Source of the DNA: Jaapia argillacea MUCL 33604
Lineage: Eukaryota; Basidiomycota; Agaricomycetes; Jaapiales; Jaapiaceae
Assembly: GCA_000697665.1 (NCBI GenBank)
Contig: KL197718.1
Span: 751,099 to 815,098, forward strand
Direction: 5' to 3'
DNA length: 64,000 nucleotides
Shown here: positions 21,261 to 33,896 of the stretch, in pieces
Layout of the letters: every line of letters begins with the position of its first letter
How positions within the stretch are numbered: the first letter of the stretch is position 1
The notes under the pieces: model-generated
Databases searched by the model: none
What the model was told of the DNA's origin: nothing
What the model saw: the letters and a program-made list of their open reading frames with translations, nothing else
Made by a program: the position numbers and the translations under genes

Positions 21261-23015
21261 TAGGAAAGAGCATGTAGAGTGACTATCTCGAATAAAGACA
21301 AGGTCGCGATGAGGGAGTGACATGCAGTTGCAGTCGGCATGGTCTTAGTAGTGTATCGCAGTGATCGGGGGTGCGAACGGAAGCGAAATCGAAACTTGTC
21401 CAGAAGATTTGACGGAGATTCTGGAAATGACAATATCTTGGAAGGTGACGAGATGTCCTTATCCTGCATTTTGCAACAAGCTCGTGAATGGAGATGAAAC
21501 TCAGGCTTGAACCTCAAGATTCTGGCGATTCTACTGTGACGAGCTTGGAGTTGCCATGTCACAGCTCGCGATTCCGCTCCGCCTTCCGTTCACCACTGAA
21601 CAATACAGCGACACACCCTCCGCTTTCGACTCATCAATTTCTACGGCTCAACGACGTTGCGATGACTCAAGAACACACCTAGCGCGTGGTCTGACCCTGT
21701 GCTGTCAGTGTGCAGATGTTAGCATCGGCATCCGATCATATTCCTGCCCCTTTTGATCCCGTTCCCACTTCAAGTTATCCAATCGATAACAGTCTCCTGG
21801 GGAGGCGTGTCCCAGGGTGTTCTAAATGATGCTTTCCCTGAACCGGGAGGAACTTGTGAGCTAGGAAACGGAATGATCGAATGAGAGGCTGACGCGCTTG
21901 TTTCCCAGGTAGAACTACATGGATGTAATGTCGGAAATGGGGCTGAGTCCTGAACGACAATCAATCAAGAGAAAAAAGTCGATAATTACCCATCCAAGGC
22001 AGTGCCAATCCGAGAGTTTGGCCTTCCGAGACGTTATCACCATGTGGAACGAAACGATACAGTTGGAAACCCTGTTGGAGAACGAGAATTCGGAAAATCT
22101 GGGGTCCACGAGTACCCAAGGACCTGCAAGTGAATCCGAAAAGTGGTGCCCTCAAAAAAAGTTGATATGGCAGTAGATTATCACAGAAGAGATTGTGTCC
22201 GTAAACGCAGTCGCCACGACAGGAATCCATGTCTGGAGACAAAAGGCCGCCAACGGTCGTCGCGGAGTAACGACATGCCACGTGGCCGCAAGGTTCCGAA
22301 GGACTAGCCGCAGATTCCGTCCTTATACACCTCGGTCCTCAGTTTCCTGCCAGTTCTGAATCAATTCGACGGTTACGGACATACAAAGGGCGCACGAGGC
22401 TGGGTTGCCATCCCCTTTCAGAAATTTCCGCTGGCAGACGGCCGTTGGCGTTGCTGAGGACTGTTCTCCATAACCTACTCTGGTATCTGACCACGTCCTG
22501 GTCAGTCTTTCCGCGAAAATATGTTCCTTGCAGGCCAAGGTCTAGATCTGGAGATCTTCCTTTCAAACACTCCCGAATCTGCGCTGCGATCCTTTGATCC
22601 ACTGCTCTCACAAGCCACCTGCGCCCTACATCAGAATGGTGTGTTCGATGTATTTGGTTGAAACTATCCCCGTGTCACTGTATCTTCCATTTTGTTCCAA
22701 GACTCTCCCATGGTCTCAACGCGGATCTTGGGTTGGGTCCACTCCATCATAAGTATATCATCTTTACGTTCACGCATCGGCACGTACTGATCGACTCACT
22801 TTAATTAAACTTCTTCGTCGATCACTGATATCTTTATCTGATATCGCTGTCACGTCGTCAATTCGATCCCTCGTTCGCGGTTGCGGCGCTTGAGTAGCCT
22901 TCCCCCCATTAAAAAAAATTTCCAAGAAATTAGGTTCTACACACATCGAGCAGCTATACGGGGAACAGTCACCCCGAAGTCGAAAACCTGATATTATAAT
23001 TACGGGATGTACAAA
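21261..23015. repeat. Array block F/G, copy 2
   Basis: Contains the G anchor (22010..22150) and the RVV/QRI-type minus-strand stretch at 22339..22611 (VDQRIAAQIRECLKG). A minus-strand open stretch at 21770..21964 (VVQDSAPFPTLHPCSS) parallels that of copy 1. Remains of the same unrecognised gene are likely; no intact model. Confidence 0.5.
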
Positions 23016-24238
23016 CTATCGTTTGGAAATATTACGAATTGTTCGTTGGAAGCTGGGGTTGGCTCCTCCAGTCCCAACGTGAGACTTGGCACGGTGGAGA
23101 AGAGCAATCAAATTCCCTAACGGCAGCCGCCTTTCCGGCCTTGGATCACAACAAGCTCGGAAGATCATCCACAGTGACCCAGGAATGCGAGCGGGTTTAT
23201 GGATAGTTGTTGCAAGTCCCAGGTCTCCCTTTAGTTGAATGAGAAATTGGAAGGCCGACCTGATGTGGGTGAAAGGACGCTTGAATGTGTATGCCTGATT
23301 AAATTAGCAAACACTCTAAGAATCGCCAGGGAATAATTGACACTGACCTCGATAATAGTCAGACCGAAAGAGTAAATGTCAGCTGAAAAGCTCTGCAGCA
23401 CTTCGGTCCCGTCCGTAGGCACCAGTTGCTCTGGAGCCTTCCACCAGATGAATGGATCCCCGTTAAGAGGTTCTATGATAGGATAGAGCCCGAAATCGGC
23501 TAATCTGGCCTGGTAGCCGTCGTCTACGAGGATATTTGACTGGATGACGGCATGTCAGAACAACGAAGAACGGAGAGATTTTCATGAGACGCACCGCATG
23601 AAGTCTACCGTGGGTGATACCTTTAGAATGCAGATATTCCAAACCTTGAGCGGCTTGACCAAGCTGTGAGACGCTATGATGGTATCATTGTACGACGACT
23701 CTACATGGGAAAGACGCACCATGATGGGTAAGCTAGCCAGGGAGTGGCGCTTGACACAGAAGTCGACGATATTACCGTTCCGGTACAATAGCTGGACGAA
23801 GGTTGGTGAAGGGTAGTCGTAAATTATCTGAGAGAAGGTTGCGAGATGGGCGTGTTTCAGATGATTCCATTCGCGAGTAGTCGAGAGCGACATCTGAAAC
23901 GCACAAGTGTTAGTTACGCCGAAGGGAATACAGAATGAAGTAGGAACACTGGCCTCACAGGCATTCTGGATTTTGGTCCTCACCACCCTGTATAACAGCT
24001 GTGGTGGCTGGGTTCCGGCAATGTATAGATTGGAAAAGTGCCCTTCTGTGGAGTACTTGCCGATGTATCTGTCGCCAAGATGCTGTGTTACGTGTGAGCT
24101 GAAAAGAAGCTGGGATTGATGCACCGGTAAGGGACATACGAGGTCAACAGTATGGGCAATCTGGGTAGATGTCATTGTTGTCGAAAGAGATGGGTAAGGG
24201 GGAGACGGGAGGCTGGTAGAAAATGTGACTTCGTTCAT
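23016..24238 (-). CDS. TKL-like pseudokinase K4
   Basis: Closest relative of K2. Start MNEVTFSTSL at 24238 (internal Met MTSTQIAH possible). First intron with phase-0 junction HTVDL / HLGDRYIGKY. Then STEGHFSNLYIAGTQPPQLL, beta3-like RVVRTKIQ, TTREWNHLKHAHLATFSQ, GITHGRLHAV, ILVDDGYQARLADFGLYP, FIWWKAPEQLVPTDGTEVL, ADIYSFGLTIIE and a C-lobe exon with RIPGSLWMIFRACCD and a stop at 23016..23018. The C-terminus is about ten residues longer than in K2. HRDxK reads HGRLH. It shares the beta3 splice ambiguity of K2. Possibly still expressed. Confidence 0.6.
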
Positions 24239-26049
24239 GGATTTTATACTCGAGGGGGTGAACGGTCACAGCAACTGGTTTCGCCATGTCCATGTCCCCA
24301 TACCACTGTTAACAATGGTCCGAAGATGAACGGCATTTACGGGGTCAATAAGCATTCCAATTGAGATTCATCAAAAAGACTTTCGTAGGGATGTTTCGAG
24401 CGATATGCCATCGGCGTGCGAGTGAGTGATTGCAGCACGAGTCTGCACGCACAGATATCACGATAAAAACTGCAGTTTTCGATCCCGTATATAGTAACTC
24501 TCTCACGAAATCTCATGTGGCTATGCAGTTTGCATCGGCGCTGGATGCTTCTCCAGGAACCTAGTGCTTCCAATGTTAATGAACCACAAACCTCAGTGGC
24601 AAATACCAGCTCAAATTCGGTTGCATGGACCAAAGCAAGAGATCGCGGTGTAATCGACCCGTGTTTCTCGGAATGCTCGGGTGAGGTCTGCAGTTGAGTA
24701 ATTTTGCATTCGCCGCGAATGCACACAATCTGGTACATCCCAATTTTCCATCATAAGTTCGTAGGTACGTATCTTGTCGTTTGTTACAGTGGTGGACGTT
24801 CCCCTCGTGCTTTATCTCTTTTACGACGACTGGGACCTCGAGCTTCTCCGATTTCCTTCCCTTGTCTCCGTTCAAAGCACCCGGAAATATTTCCTGGTAG
24901 CACACAACCACGAAACCCAATCGCCAGCCGCGAGGCGAGCCGCCTCGACCTTCTCGTGGGCTCTGCAGCCAGGCAGATTGGGCTCCGATGGGGGCTCCTA
25001 TGTTTCGAAATTTTTTGACTTCGCGAGCACCCCACTTCGCCCCGTTTCTGTGGTTTCTGACTTCTGGCCCAGATCCCTCCGACACACAGAGAAGGATTTC
25101 TAAACATCTCCTATGGTCCAGTCTCCGATAGGCGCAAAGTCCGTGGCGAATCGCGACGACTATGCAGAACTGGGTTGGTGTCGTTCCCTTGGAGATCTAA
25201 CAATGAACATTACCGGCTAGCACTCATGGCCATTGCGGAGTGTGAAGAGCCCCGATAAGCGCTTCGCCTTGGCTTTTCCCTCGACCTAATTCGATTGAAG
25301 CTGACCCCAGACAAAGCGACCTGCTTCCCCCCAAACACAGCACATGTGTCAGGAATCTTGCGAGGGAGAAACCCGCAACCACCGATGCTGCCGAACTTCA
25401 CCCGAGACCGTGCACTGTACAGCCGTCGACCCTCCCAGTCTTCACAACCAACCACATAAGGCATACCACGTCTGGCGTGAAACGGCGGTATACCAGAACA
25501 TCGGCCAGTCGAGAGTTCGGCGGATAGCCAATGGTAAGACTCACCACTATTTGGATGTTATCGTCGCCGACTGGATTCTCGATGCAGATTTCCCTTTACT
25601 CCAGATCGATATTGTATAATCAATGACATACTTGCTAACCTTGGCTTGCCAGTGCGAGGGGAAATAAACACGCGACATGGAAACGAGGCAGGATTTTTTC
25701 TGTGATTCTGAGGATCCTTGGTAGGTTGCCTAAGGAACAGATGAAGGGATAGATACGCCTGTGCTGTTGAGGGAGTGACACCGATTCCAGCTGTCAAAAG
25801 TGAGCGGGACTAAGGGTGATTTCAGAGAGGGGAATCGCATCCATACCTTGCGAACGGTTTTCGACGAGAGTATATAAGCGAATAACGGCATCAAACCCTC
25901 CTCGACATTGTTGTCTTGAATTGGAACAAGGGAATGGGAATGATTCGGTTGTCGGTGGAATCAAAGTTTCGTCCTTTGTTCCCGCATGGTAGGCAGGCTG
26001 TCAGACTGGGAATGGTTACCATTGTTCCCCAAAAGCTGCGGTCAATGCT
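24239..26049. repeat. Array block H/I/J, copy 2
   Basis: Collinear with copy 1 over most of its length: H anchor 24600..24720, I anchor 25340..25560, J anchor near 26030. Differences are mostly substitutions and small gaps. No gene assigned. Confidence 0.6.
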
Positions 26050-27885
26050 CAAATGCTCAGTTCAATATTCCAACGTGGAGCCTTTTACTACTCGATTTTA
26101 TTATCAAACTGTACAAGAATAATGCGAACTGCTTTTTCTCACTCCCCTCTACCGCTGTGCCAAGCTGAACTTGTTGATACCTCGAGCAACCCAACTCTAA
26201 TTCCAACCGTCTATGGCCGCGTAAGGTGTTCAGGACTGGAGCTCCGCGGGAGTACGCATGTATTCAGCAGGGTCCAAAATAGACGACAAGGAGGATCGGG
26301 AGGAGACGAGACGTACGCATTGAAAAAATTCTTGATATCCCTAACAATGTTAGTCAAATTCATCCTGGGGACCATTCTGCAAATCAGTCGGTGGGAGTCA
26401 GTAACGGGCTCCGGCCTTGGGGGGAGAACGAATAGAATCGGAAGGAGGTGAAAGGACGAAGGACGGGAATGACGAACAGGCTATCAAGAACAAGAGTTTC
26501 GACTTCTAAATCATTCAAAATCCCAGTTAGGATGCGAGAGGGATGTCAACGTCATATCTCCGAAGCTGAGACTATGTCGGACTCCATCCACCTGCGTTCG
26601 CAGCATAGAACGAACCAAGACAGCTCGAGGCTTGGTAGAAATCGCGAATGAAGACCAGGCTCAGGAGATTTTCAATTCAAAGAAAACGGAAGACGCCAGA
26701 GAAGTTATAAGTGAGATTGAAAACCCACCTCGTCCCCCCATCCGACCGAATCTGTTCACCCATCATTTCCTTTGTGTGATCCAGTTCCAACTTCGTCTGG
26801 ACACCCTCTGCTCCCTTTTCAGTAACACTCGTACTAGTAGGTACGGCACTGGTCTCCGTAGTGGAGCACCCACTAGGCATACCGGTCCCACGTTGGTCAT
26901 TCCCACTACCACTGGCTTCACCGGTAGCAGCGGGAATAGGCGACTCGAGTTGGTTCCCGCTGCCGACGGAGGCTCTGCTGGGCCCCACATCTGAGGTGGA
27001 GCCATCTGTGAGGGGAGCCGGCGTGTAGTCTTCTGAGAGACGGTTGGCAACGCGAAGTTCGATAAATTGCCCTGGGAGGACATTGAGAAGCCGAGGAGGG
27101 GCCCAACTGTAAGACAGCTTTTGTTAGCTTTGATTCCGACTCAAAGCCCAAGAGAGGTAGGTATGGTGGCAGAGGGGAGGTGGCCGAGAAGGAGCAGATA
27201 TGGGAGAACGAATTGTAGGAAGAGAGAATGCAGAAAGGGGGCATACCCAGAGTGAATTTCGGAAAGAATTTGGGTATTCGCGGGGTCTTCGTATCGCATC
27301 AGTTCACCATCTCCGATGCTGAAACCATCCCGCCAAAATGTGATGTGGCGGATGGCCGCGATTTCATCGGCTACCAGCAAAGAGCAGCATCAACTGCCGG
27401 ATAACAAGAAGGGGGCTGAAAAATAGTAGCAAGCATAAAAACCGGGTTTGTGCCAAGCGGGCAGAAACAATAGACACAACACCGACATTATACACTCAAC
27501 GAACAATGGAACAACGAAAAAAGGGGGGATATTTACGTACCAAGCTCGGGCATTTGCTGAGTGTTCGGAACGGGGATACATGTGCTCTCAGCTCCACCAC
27601 CACCGAACGTACGTTCTCCTCCCGCAAGGATGCCCTGTTGAGCGTCTTCTAAGTTGGTCATCCCAGGCGAGGGCGCAGCTCTAGATTATAAGGCACATCA
27701 AAGTGACTACATGAGAAATGAAGACGAAAAGGCGGAACAAAAGGGAGGCGACTAACTTGGGGAGTGGGCAGGCAGGGAGTCTTGCGAAGGGGATGGGTGG
27801 AAGATCGGAAGCACGAGTTGATAAATTCCTGGATAACTCAGACAGTGTGTCGAATGCATCTGACGACCATTCTGTGAATTACCAG
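26050..27885 (-). pseudogene. Shp1/p47 relic S3
   Basis: UBX exon 8 is largely missing (only about 26200..26250 aligns). Exon 7 is at 26310..26380, exon 6 at about 26730..27110 (VANRLSEDY, IRSDGGTRWV), exon 5 ([20 protein letters not shown]) at about 27240..27365, and exon 4 at about 27530..27660. Homology to the intact gene stops at the exon 3 boundary near 27750. A displaced exon 7 fragment lies at about 27815..27885. Non-functional. Confidence 0.8.
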
Positions 27886-29130
27886 GTGGGACAATGGGAT
27901 CTGAACAATGGTACAGTAGCTCCTGACGTAAGCTTTCACATGGCACCATCTTCGTTGACACCTTCACATCTACCTATGTATCCATCCCCTGCACTCGCCC
28001 TGGCCTTGACCATTGCCGTTGGTGTCGATAGCAATACAAAATTTGGGCGACGACCACTGATGCTGGAGCCTATGGCGCCCGCTCATACGCTCCCACATGC
28101 AAGCCTTTCAGCGCACAATGGGAGCACCAGTGCCGAAGGTTTGGTAAATAAAATATTGTTTTCACAGCTCTTTGTGGCTGACAAGGGGTCGACGAACACG
28201 ACGCCCACTGCGATCCTCGACAAATTGATAGCACGCAGCACATCGGGCTCGCCCTTTCCCTTCCACCCTAACCCTACTCGCCGTCAGAGGGCCATCAGGG
28301 TCCAGAGTTTCGACGTCAGCGATGACAATCCCCGCCAGGACGTGAAGAAACAGGCCAAACGCCAGGTTAGTGACCTTGTTCCACCTCTCATTTCCCCATT
28401 GCATTTGCAGTACTTATCTCGCATCCCCTTTCAAGTTAGGCTGAGTATATACGCCAACAAGCAAGATGGATTTGTTAAAACAACAAGAATCAGGCTAACT
28501 ATGACGCTTGAGGACGTCTCGGCCAGGTCTGGAGGAGTTTAGCCGTCCCGTTTCAATTCAATTTGCGAGTACTCCCAACAGCGGTCGACCTCCTGTTCCT
28601 CCGCTTCATCATACAATTCAACACCCTCGTTATCGGCACCTGCCCCAACAACCTCGAGTTCTGGTCCACCCGAAAGACAGGTAAGTATAGGAAAGAAGCA
28701 CTAGGGCTGATGAGGAACTTGCAAACCTTGCTGAGTTGTTCGCTGCTAGAGCGGATGATGGGATCGGTGCGTTGTTGGACAATTTGGATGTTTGTTTCCG
28801 TTTGCCCCCTTACTTTATCGGTTCATCGGTCTATCGGTTTATCATGAGTCTCATACCAATATCGTCACCGCGGCTCCGCGAGTAACGGGAGACGTAGATC
28901 GGTGTATCGGCTTTACCTCCACGATGGCGTTGTCGTTGACACCCTTCCTTTGTAAATACGAACTAAACTCAAGCTGGGAGAATCACGGACCATCGTTCTT
29001 CTCCATTTAGAACCTCCTTTGTCTGGGTAAGGTTTTTTCGATAGATTGAATTACGCATATACCTATGTATCTTCACATGTTTGTCCATTTTCCATTGTGG
29101 ACTGGATCGGAGTAAGTAGGTTAGGTCATT
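27886..29130 (+). pseudogene. Junction block D3 and epsin relic E3
   Basis: From about 28340 it follows the intact epsin: exon 4 end, exon 5 start (GCCAACAAGCAAGATGG), exon 6 Ser/Pro part and its end (about 28700..28790), the last exon with stop (TTCTTCTCCATTTAG near 28995) and the 3' UTR to about 29125. The poly-Gln part is mostly lost and frames are broken. A long plus-strand open frame at 27718..28542 crosses the Shp1/D3 junction by chance. Confidence 0.7.
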
Positions 29131-30482
29131 TGTTGGATGAATAATAGCAGGAGATTCTAAAACGTGGTCTTATGTGTGGACCTTGACAAGGATGACATTG
29201 GGAGAAGTTCTATACACAAAGGGTATGGATGTCCTACCTTAGCGGGGTCGTCGGAACGGTTCTGTAACACCGGTGCTGGCAGCTAACAGCGGCCACTGAG
29301 CTCTGTGCCCGCGTTTCCTAACTTGACTAGCGATTCCGCAACCTTCCTATAACAAAGTATGATGCGGAGGGATCGGATGCAAACTGAAACCACCTACAAG
29401 ATCCATCGCAAGTCTCACCAACGTTCGATCTCAGCAATAGCATCGCCATCAGAACACCTTTTCTCTTTAAATTATTGACACCATGCCCCACCTCGGTTCG
29501 TCATTCGAATCGGTATGCTCGGGGAGGAGGCTCTGCAGTAGAAGCCCACCGAATACGAGAACCAGCAGGTAGCCTAGTCGCAGGGGATAAAATTGAATGG
29601 CAATCGAAAGCTGGGTCTGTGATACAGCCAACAGGGCTCAATTTCGATGGGCGGTGGTTGGTATCGCAAAATGGCAGTTGTGAAACACTGTTATTTGTGA
29701 TACTTGGGCATGTGAGGGAAAGATGCGGCGTGTCCGGGTATACTGTTGAGAGGTAGATACGCGGCGACTGTGTCTCATGAATGGAACTTCTAGCTGTTAA
29801 CATTCAGACTCGATGAATACATACCACCCCAAGTTATGCCTCGATATTCGAGGCGCTAATCCGAGAGTTTGGCCTTCCGAGTTGTCCGAGCAAGTTGCCA
29901 TATGGAGTGAAATGACACCGTCGTACAACAGTGACAAAATTAAATCCAGGCAAGGAAGCAGGAGCTGCCCAGTGAATCCAAGAGTGAGGGGCTTGACATG
30001 CATTTTCAAGGAGAGAGGAACAGTGAGGAACCGAGAAAGAGAAAGAGGGAAACTCGTACCCCCGTTGCTCTACTATGCAAGCCTCTCGACGATCGCTGAC
30101 AACGATGGCGACGCGGATGGCCACTTTTGCGTGCCGCGCTCGCTGATCACACTGTGGGATGTGTATCAGGATATGGCACAGTTGTTGCCTGTGGTCAGGC
30201 GCTGGAATAGTGCGGGAGGATTGAGGAATTACGCACGACGATTAGATTTGTATATAATAAAATCCCTTTTAACCCCACTTATATTATTGATCTTCTCGTT
30301 ACTGACTTTTCTTTCCGCTGCTCTCTCGTCAACGCTGTCTGACACTCTCAACCTCGAGGAGTTCCTCGCCGACTGCTTAAGTATCCCAATCAGGGTCCCG
30401 TCTCTCCCACCGACACGCTCGTCTCCCAGACTGCACTCTCTTTTGGCAAAAGCGAGAAGATTGCTACGAATACGTCGTCTCC
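29131..30482. repeat. Array block F/G, copy 3, and left edge of the inserted segment
   Basis: F anchor at 29480..29750 and G anchor at 29860..30010. Array homology ends at about 30010, where in other units the kinase region would come. After that, unique sequence leads into the peptidase gene. A TATA-like run (TATATAATAA) at 30251..30260 may belong to that gene, although it is about 230 bases before its ATG. Confidence 0.55.
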
Positions 30483-32209
30483 ATGGAAACTCCGAGTCGC
30501 CTCAGTGACAATTACCCCAACGCCTACAGCGACTTCTATCCCAGTCTCGCTCCCTGTGTCTTCAAGTCCGGCCCTGACTGGCAAGTCCGCAGTGGCCCTC
30601 AGGCCCAGGGCATCGTGCGTGAGGCTCGCCCGGTCAACGGTCACGGAATTGGGGACACTTGGCTCTCTATTGGCACACGCATCTACGAATACCTCGACTC
30701 TACTAGCGTAAACTGGACGTCCATCAACCCCCTCGCCTACGCCAATGCCGGGGAGGCCAAGCCATTCTGCCCTCTCATCGTCTCCATCGGTGTAAAGCCG
30801 TACTCCCTCCTCTACGAGGCTGCCGTGGCCGCCGCCACCGGGGTCAAGAAGATCCTCGCCGAAGTTGGCTTCCCCGGCATAGAGGTGGCGTTTGTCGAAT
30901 CGGTAGTCACTCGTTCCGTGGCTGCCGGCCCCAAGCTCCTCTCGTTTAACCCCCTCCTCGACGACGTACCCAGTCTGCGAAAGCCCTTCACACCGGCTCT
31001 TGGTCTCTCCATCGCACCCCTCAAGTACCCCCACTTTGAGGGCACAGCCGCTCTCTACTTCCGCCTGAGCAAAGACGATAAGCGCACCGCCATCCTGACC
31101 TGCGCCCACGTTGCCCGTCCCCCTCCTGTCTACGGGGACACGGGCATGACGCGTACGAATCCAAGCCAGCCTCGTGAGGAGTTCGTCGCGCTCGGTAACG
31201 GTGGCTACAACAACGCTGTCAAGGCCATGATGACCACTATTGGCGACAAACTCCGCTCCATCGAAGTCTGGAAAAACGCACTTGGCAGGCTGGGAGAATT
31301 CGTCCAGGGAGAGAGCAACCAGGTCACCAAGAGGCGCAAGGAGAACGAGGCGTTGGTGGCGATGGCGATGCGGGATATTGAGGCGGTGAACGTGCTCCAC
31401 GACGAGGTCACCAAGTGCCGTACCACCCCTGACCAGCGCGCCATTGGCTTCGTGCTCCACTCCGAGAAGATCGAGGTCGCGGTCAAGCCCCACGGTTTCA
31501 CCAATGACTGGGCTCTAGTCGAGCTGTACGAAGAGAAGATTGATTGGTCTACATTTATGGGAAACAAGGTTTACGTCGGTACGTCTTTTTCCATATCTTT
31601 GTCTCCATATCGTCTTCATCTCTTCTTGTCTTCATCCTTCGTCACGTTTTCCACCTCCCATCTGCCTGTCTTCAGTTTTAACTGACTATTACTTTCCTTT
31701 CCTCTGCAGGTGGTAACCTCTCGATCCCTGACTTTGCCAACACAATGTTCCCTCAGCCCAGTGATCGAGTGAACTACCAGTATCCCCAGGATGGTCTCCT
31801 CCAAGCCTACGGCATCGTCCAGGACGACGAGATCCACAATCCCCAGCACCTCGACGTCCACGGTGAGAAGTGCTTGCTCGTCGTGAAGAATGGGTCGACG
31901 ACGGGGACCACCGTCGGTCGCATCAACAGCCTCGATTCCTTCACCCGCACCTATACTGATTACGGCATCAAACAAACTTCCATAGAACTCGCTGTCCTGC
32001 CCTACGACAACGCGCACGGCAAGTTTTCCGATATTGGCGACTCCGGGTCAATCGTCCTCGCTAGGGATGGTCGCATTGTTGGAATCCTCACCGGTGGTGC
32101 AGACTCTACCGTCGAGACCGACATTACGTATGTCACCCCTTACTGGTGGGTCGAGAAGCAGATCAAGGCCAAGTACCCTGACTGCTTCCTCTACGACATC
32201 GTCCAATAG
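30483..32209 (+). CDS. Trypsin-like serine peptidase family protein
   Basis: join(30483..31578, 31710..32209), 531 aa, one 131-base intron splitting a Gly codon. The chymotrypsin-fold triad is visible: His209 in ILTCAHVARP, Asp342 in GFTNDWALVE and Ser477 in SDIGDSGSIVLARDG, followed by a GILTGG strand. About 150 residues precede the peptidase domain. A helical, charged insert (about 245-315) sits between the His and Asp blocks, so the protein is larger than a secreted trypsin. No signal peptide is evident, which suggests an intracellular enzyme. I recall multi-copy uncharacterised families of this type in mushrooms; the substrate is unknown. The gene is GC-rich, clean and strongly codon-biased, unlike the decayed repeats around it, and sits where the third array unit lacks its kinase. 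A 367-aa minus-strand frame here is only a shadow. Confidence 0.85.
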
Positions 32210-33896
32210 GTACCTCGCCAGCTCAAAAAGCTCGACGGACGGCGGAACTTTTCCTCTCCCCATCCCACTTCCTCCCACCACCGTGCCGCTTCTTTTCTCC
32301 TCTCGCATGGTCTCGTCTCGTCTTTTCACATCACACTGGTCCCCCCCCCCCTTTTTTTTTCTCGTCTTGCTCGTCCTATTTATTAGCTCGTTATTATTAT
32401 TATTACTATAATCGTGGATGGCTACGTCGTGGATGGCTACTTAGGTTCGTTCTCTTCTCTTTCTCTTTCACCTTAACTAACACTGCCTGTCCTCGATATC
32501 ATGTAGGGTGGGACCTCTCAAGACTCGTTGACTTTGTCGTATAGGTTCTGGACTACCCTGTTCGACCTTGGTCAGCCCTCATACAGTATCACGTATTCTG
32601 CATTTCGGACATTCACAGTGTAGCTTATGCATTGCCTCTATGTACTATCACTATTGTCTCCCCCCCAAATCCGCGCTTTGCGCTCATCCAATCTGTCGTT
32701 TACGTATGCACCAGCATGGTCACCTGCGCGACTGGCCACCTGCCAAACCTGGCAAGTTTGCCACGTGTTTCGCTACGCCAGCCTTGCCGTTCTGTGTCTC
32801 TTTCTCCTTCTGTCTCCAGTCTCACCATCGCTTCCACCTTCAGCCTGCAAGATCCTGTCGCTTTCCCTCCATGTATCAATGCCAACTGAAGTGCTAAGCA
32901 GCCCTCATCTCTACATTGTGAAATACTTCATTCTTGTACCTCGTTTTTATGGGAAAAACTTGCGACTGGCAGCTGCGTTCTTCGACGGCTAGAAGGTCCT
33001 TGTCAAGGAGGTCCTCAAACGGGACGTCATCGATAACAACTGGCCGTTTCGGGTCGAGTTTGGCCAAGTCCAGTGATGTCGAACGTATCAACGTTCGCCT
33101 CAAAATCAGTAAGTACAGCATGTTCGGTTGGGACATTCTCCACCGCTTTTCCTGCCTCATGGCAATAGGATCGAAGTCGTGCGCCACTTTGGGACTTGCC
33201 CACCGTCGAACAAGCACAATCTTTCATCGACGAGACTGGATCATGTTACCAAAAACATAGAGGATAACATGTAAGCGTTAGATGGCTTGGGTGAAATAAT
33301 GAGTCTTTCCGTCCGTGAGTTCCCCTCCTGCGCATTCCTTCTGATTTTATCTCTCATTCACTTCCCAACAATAGGCCCGTACCCGACCATTTACGCCTTC
33401 GTCACTTTCCAAAAAAGTGTCACTACCAAGGTGTTCGTTACACACACCATATCGAATCCTATTATCAGCGAAGGAAAACAGCCTGTAGTTGGTTTCGCGG
33501 ACCATCGACTTGAGGAGGCTGGTCAGAAATCCTCGAATTGAGGACGAGACAACTGTTGAAGGTTCTGCAGTTCTGGAGTGAGCGACTCTCAAAGTATGTC
33601 ACCTTTGCTACTAGGAATGATTCTCCGCCTTCGAGTGTATAGTGTCGAATTTATGTCTATATTAACATCGAGAGAACGATACAGATCAGACAACCAGTGC
33701 TACCTGTCAGCCGTCCGGACCAACTGCAAGAATGGGAGTATATGTTTTTACGATTCGGAGGCGAGATCGATAAGAAGGACCGACACCATATGCATCTGCA
33801 AAGACGGATGATATTCGAGTGTGCGACGTGGAGCTATCAAATAAGTAGGCACAAATCCCAGCATCGCATCCAGCGATGGTCGATACGAGGCATCGC
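32210..33896. other. No firm gene; weak minus-strand open stretches
   Basis: Starts with the pyrimidine-rich 3' region of the peptidase gene. On the minus strand, 32894..33217 (KLDPKRPVVIDDVPFEDLL) and 33347..33592 (YRLFSFADNRIRYGVCNEHL) read like ordinary protein but cannot be joined with confidence, so a small unrecognised gene is possible. Otherwise nothing seen. Confidence 0.35.
32341..32360. repeat. Homopolymer pair, C-run then T-run
   Basis: About eleven C directly followed by about nine T, in the 3' flank of the peptidase gene. A short (TTA)n run follows near 32388..32403. Simple low-complexity DNA. Confidence 0.9.

Noticed and set aside
27718-28542. 274-aa plus-strand open frame
   Set aside because: It crosses the Shp1-relic/epsin-relic junction, and the corresponding frames in the other copies are broken.
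30390-31493. 367-aa minus-strand open frame opposite the serine peptidase
   Set aside because: It is the antisense shadow of a GC-rich, codon-biased gene; the plus strand has a full catalytic triad and correct splicing.
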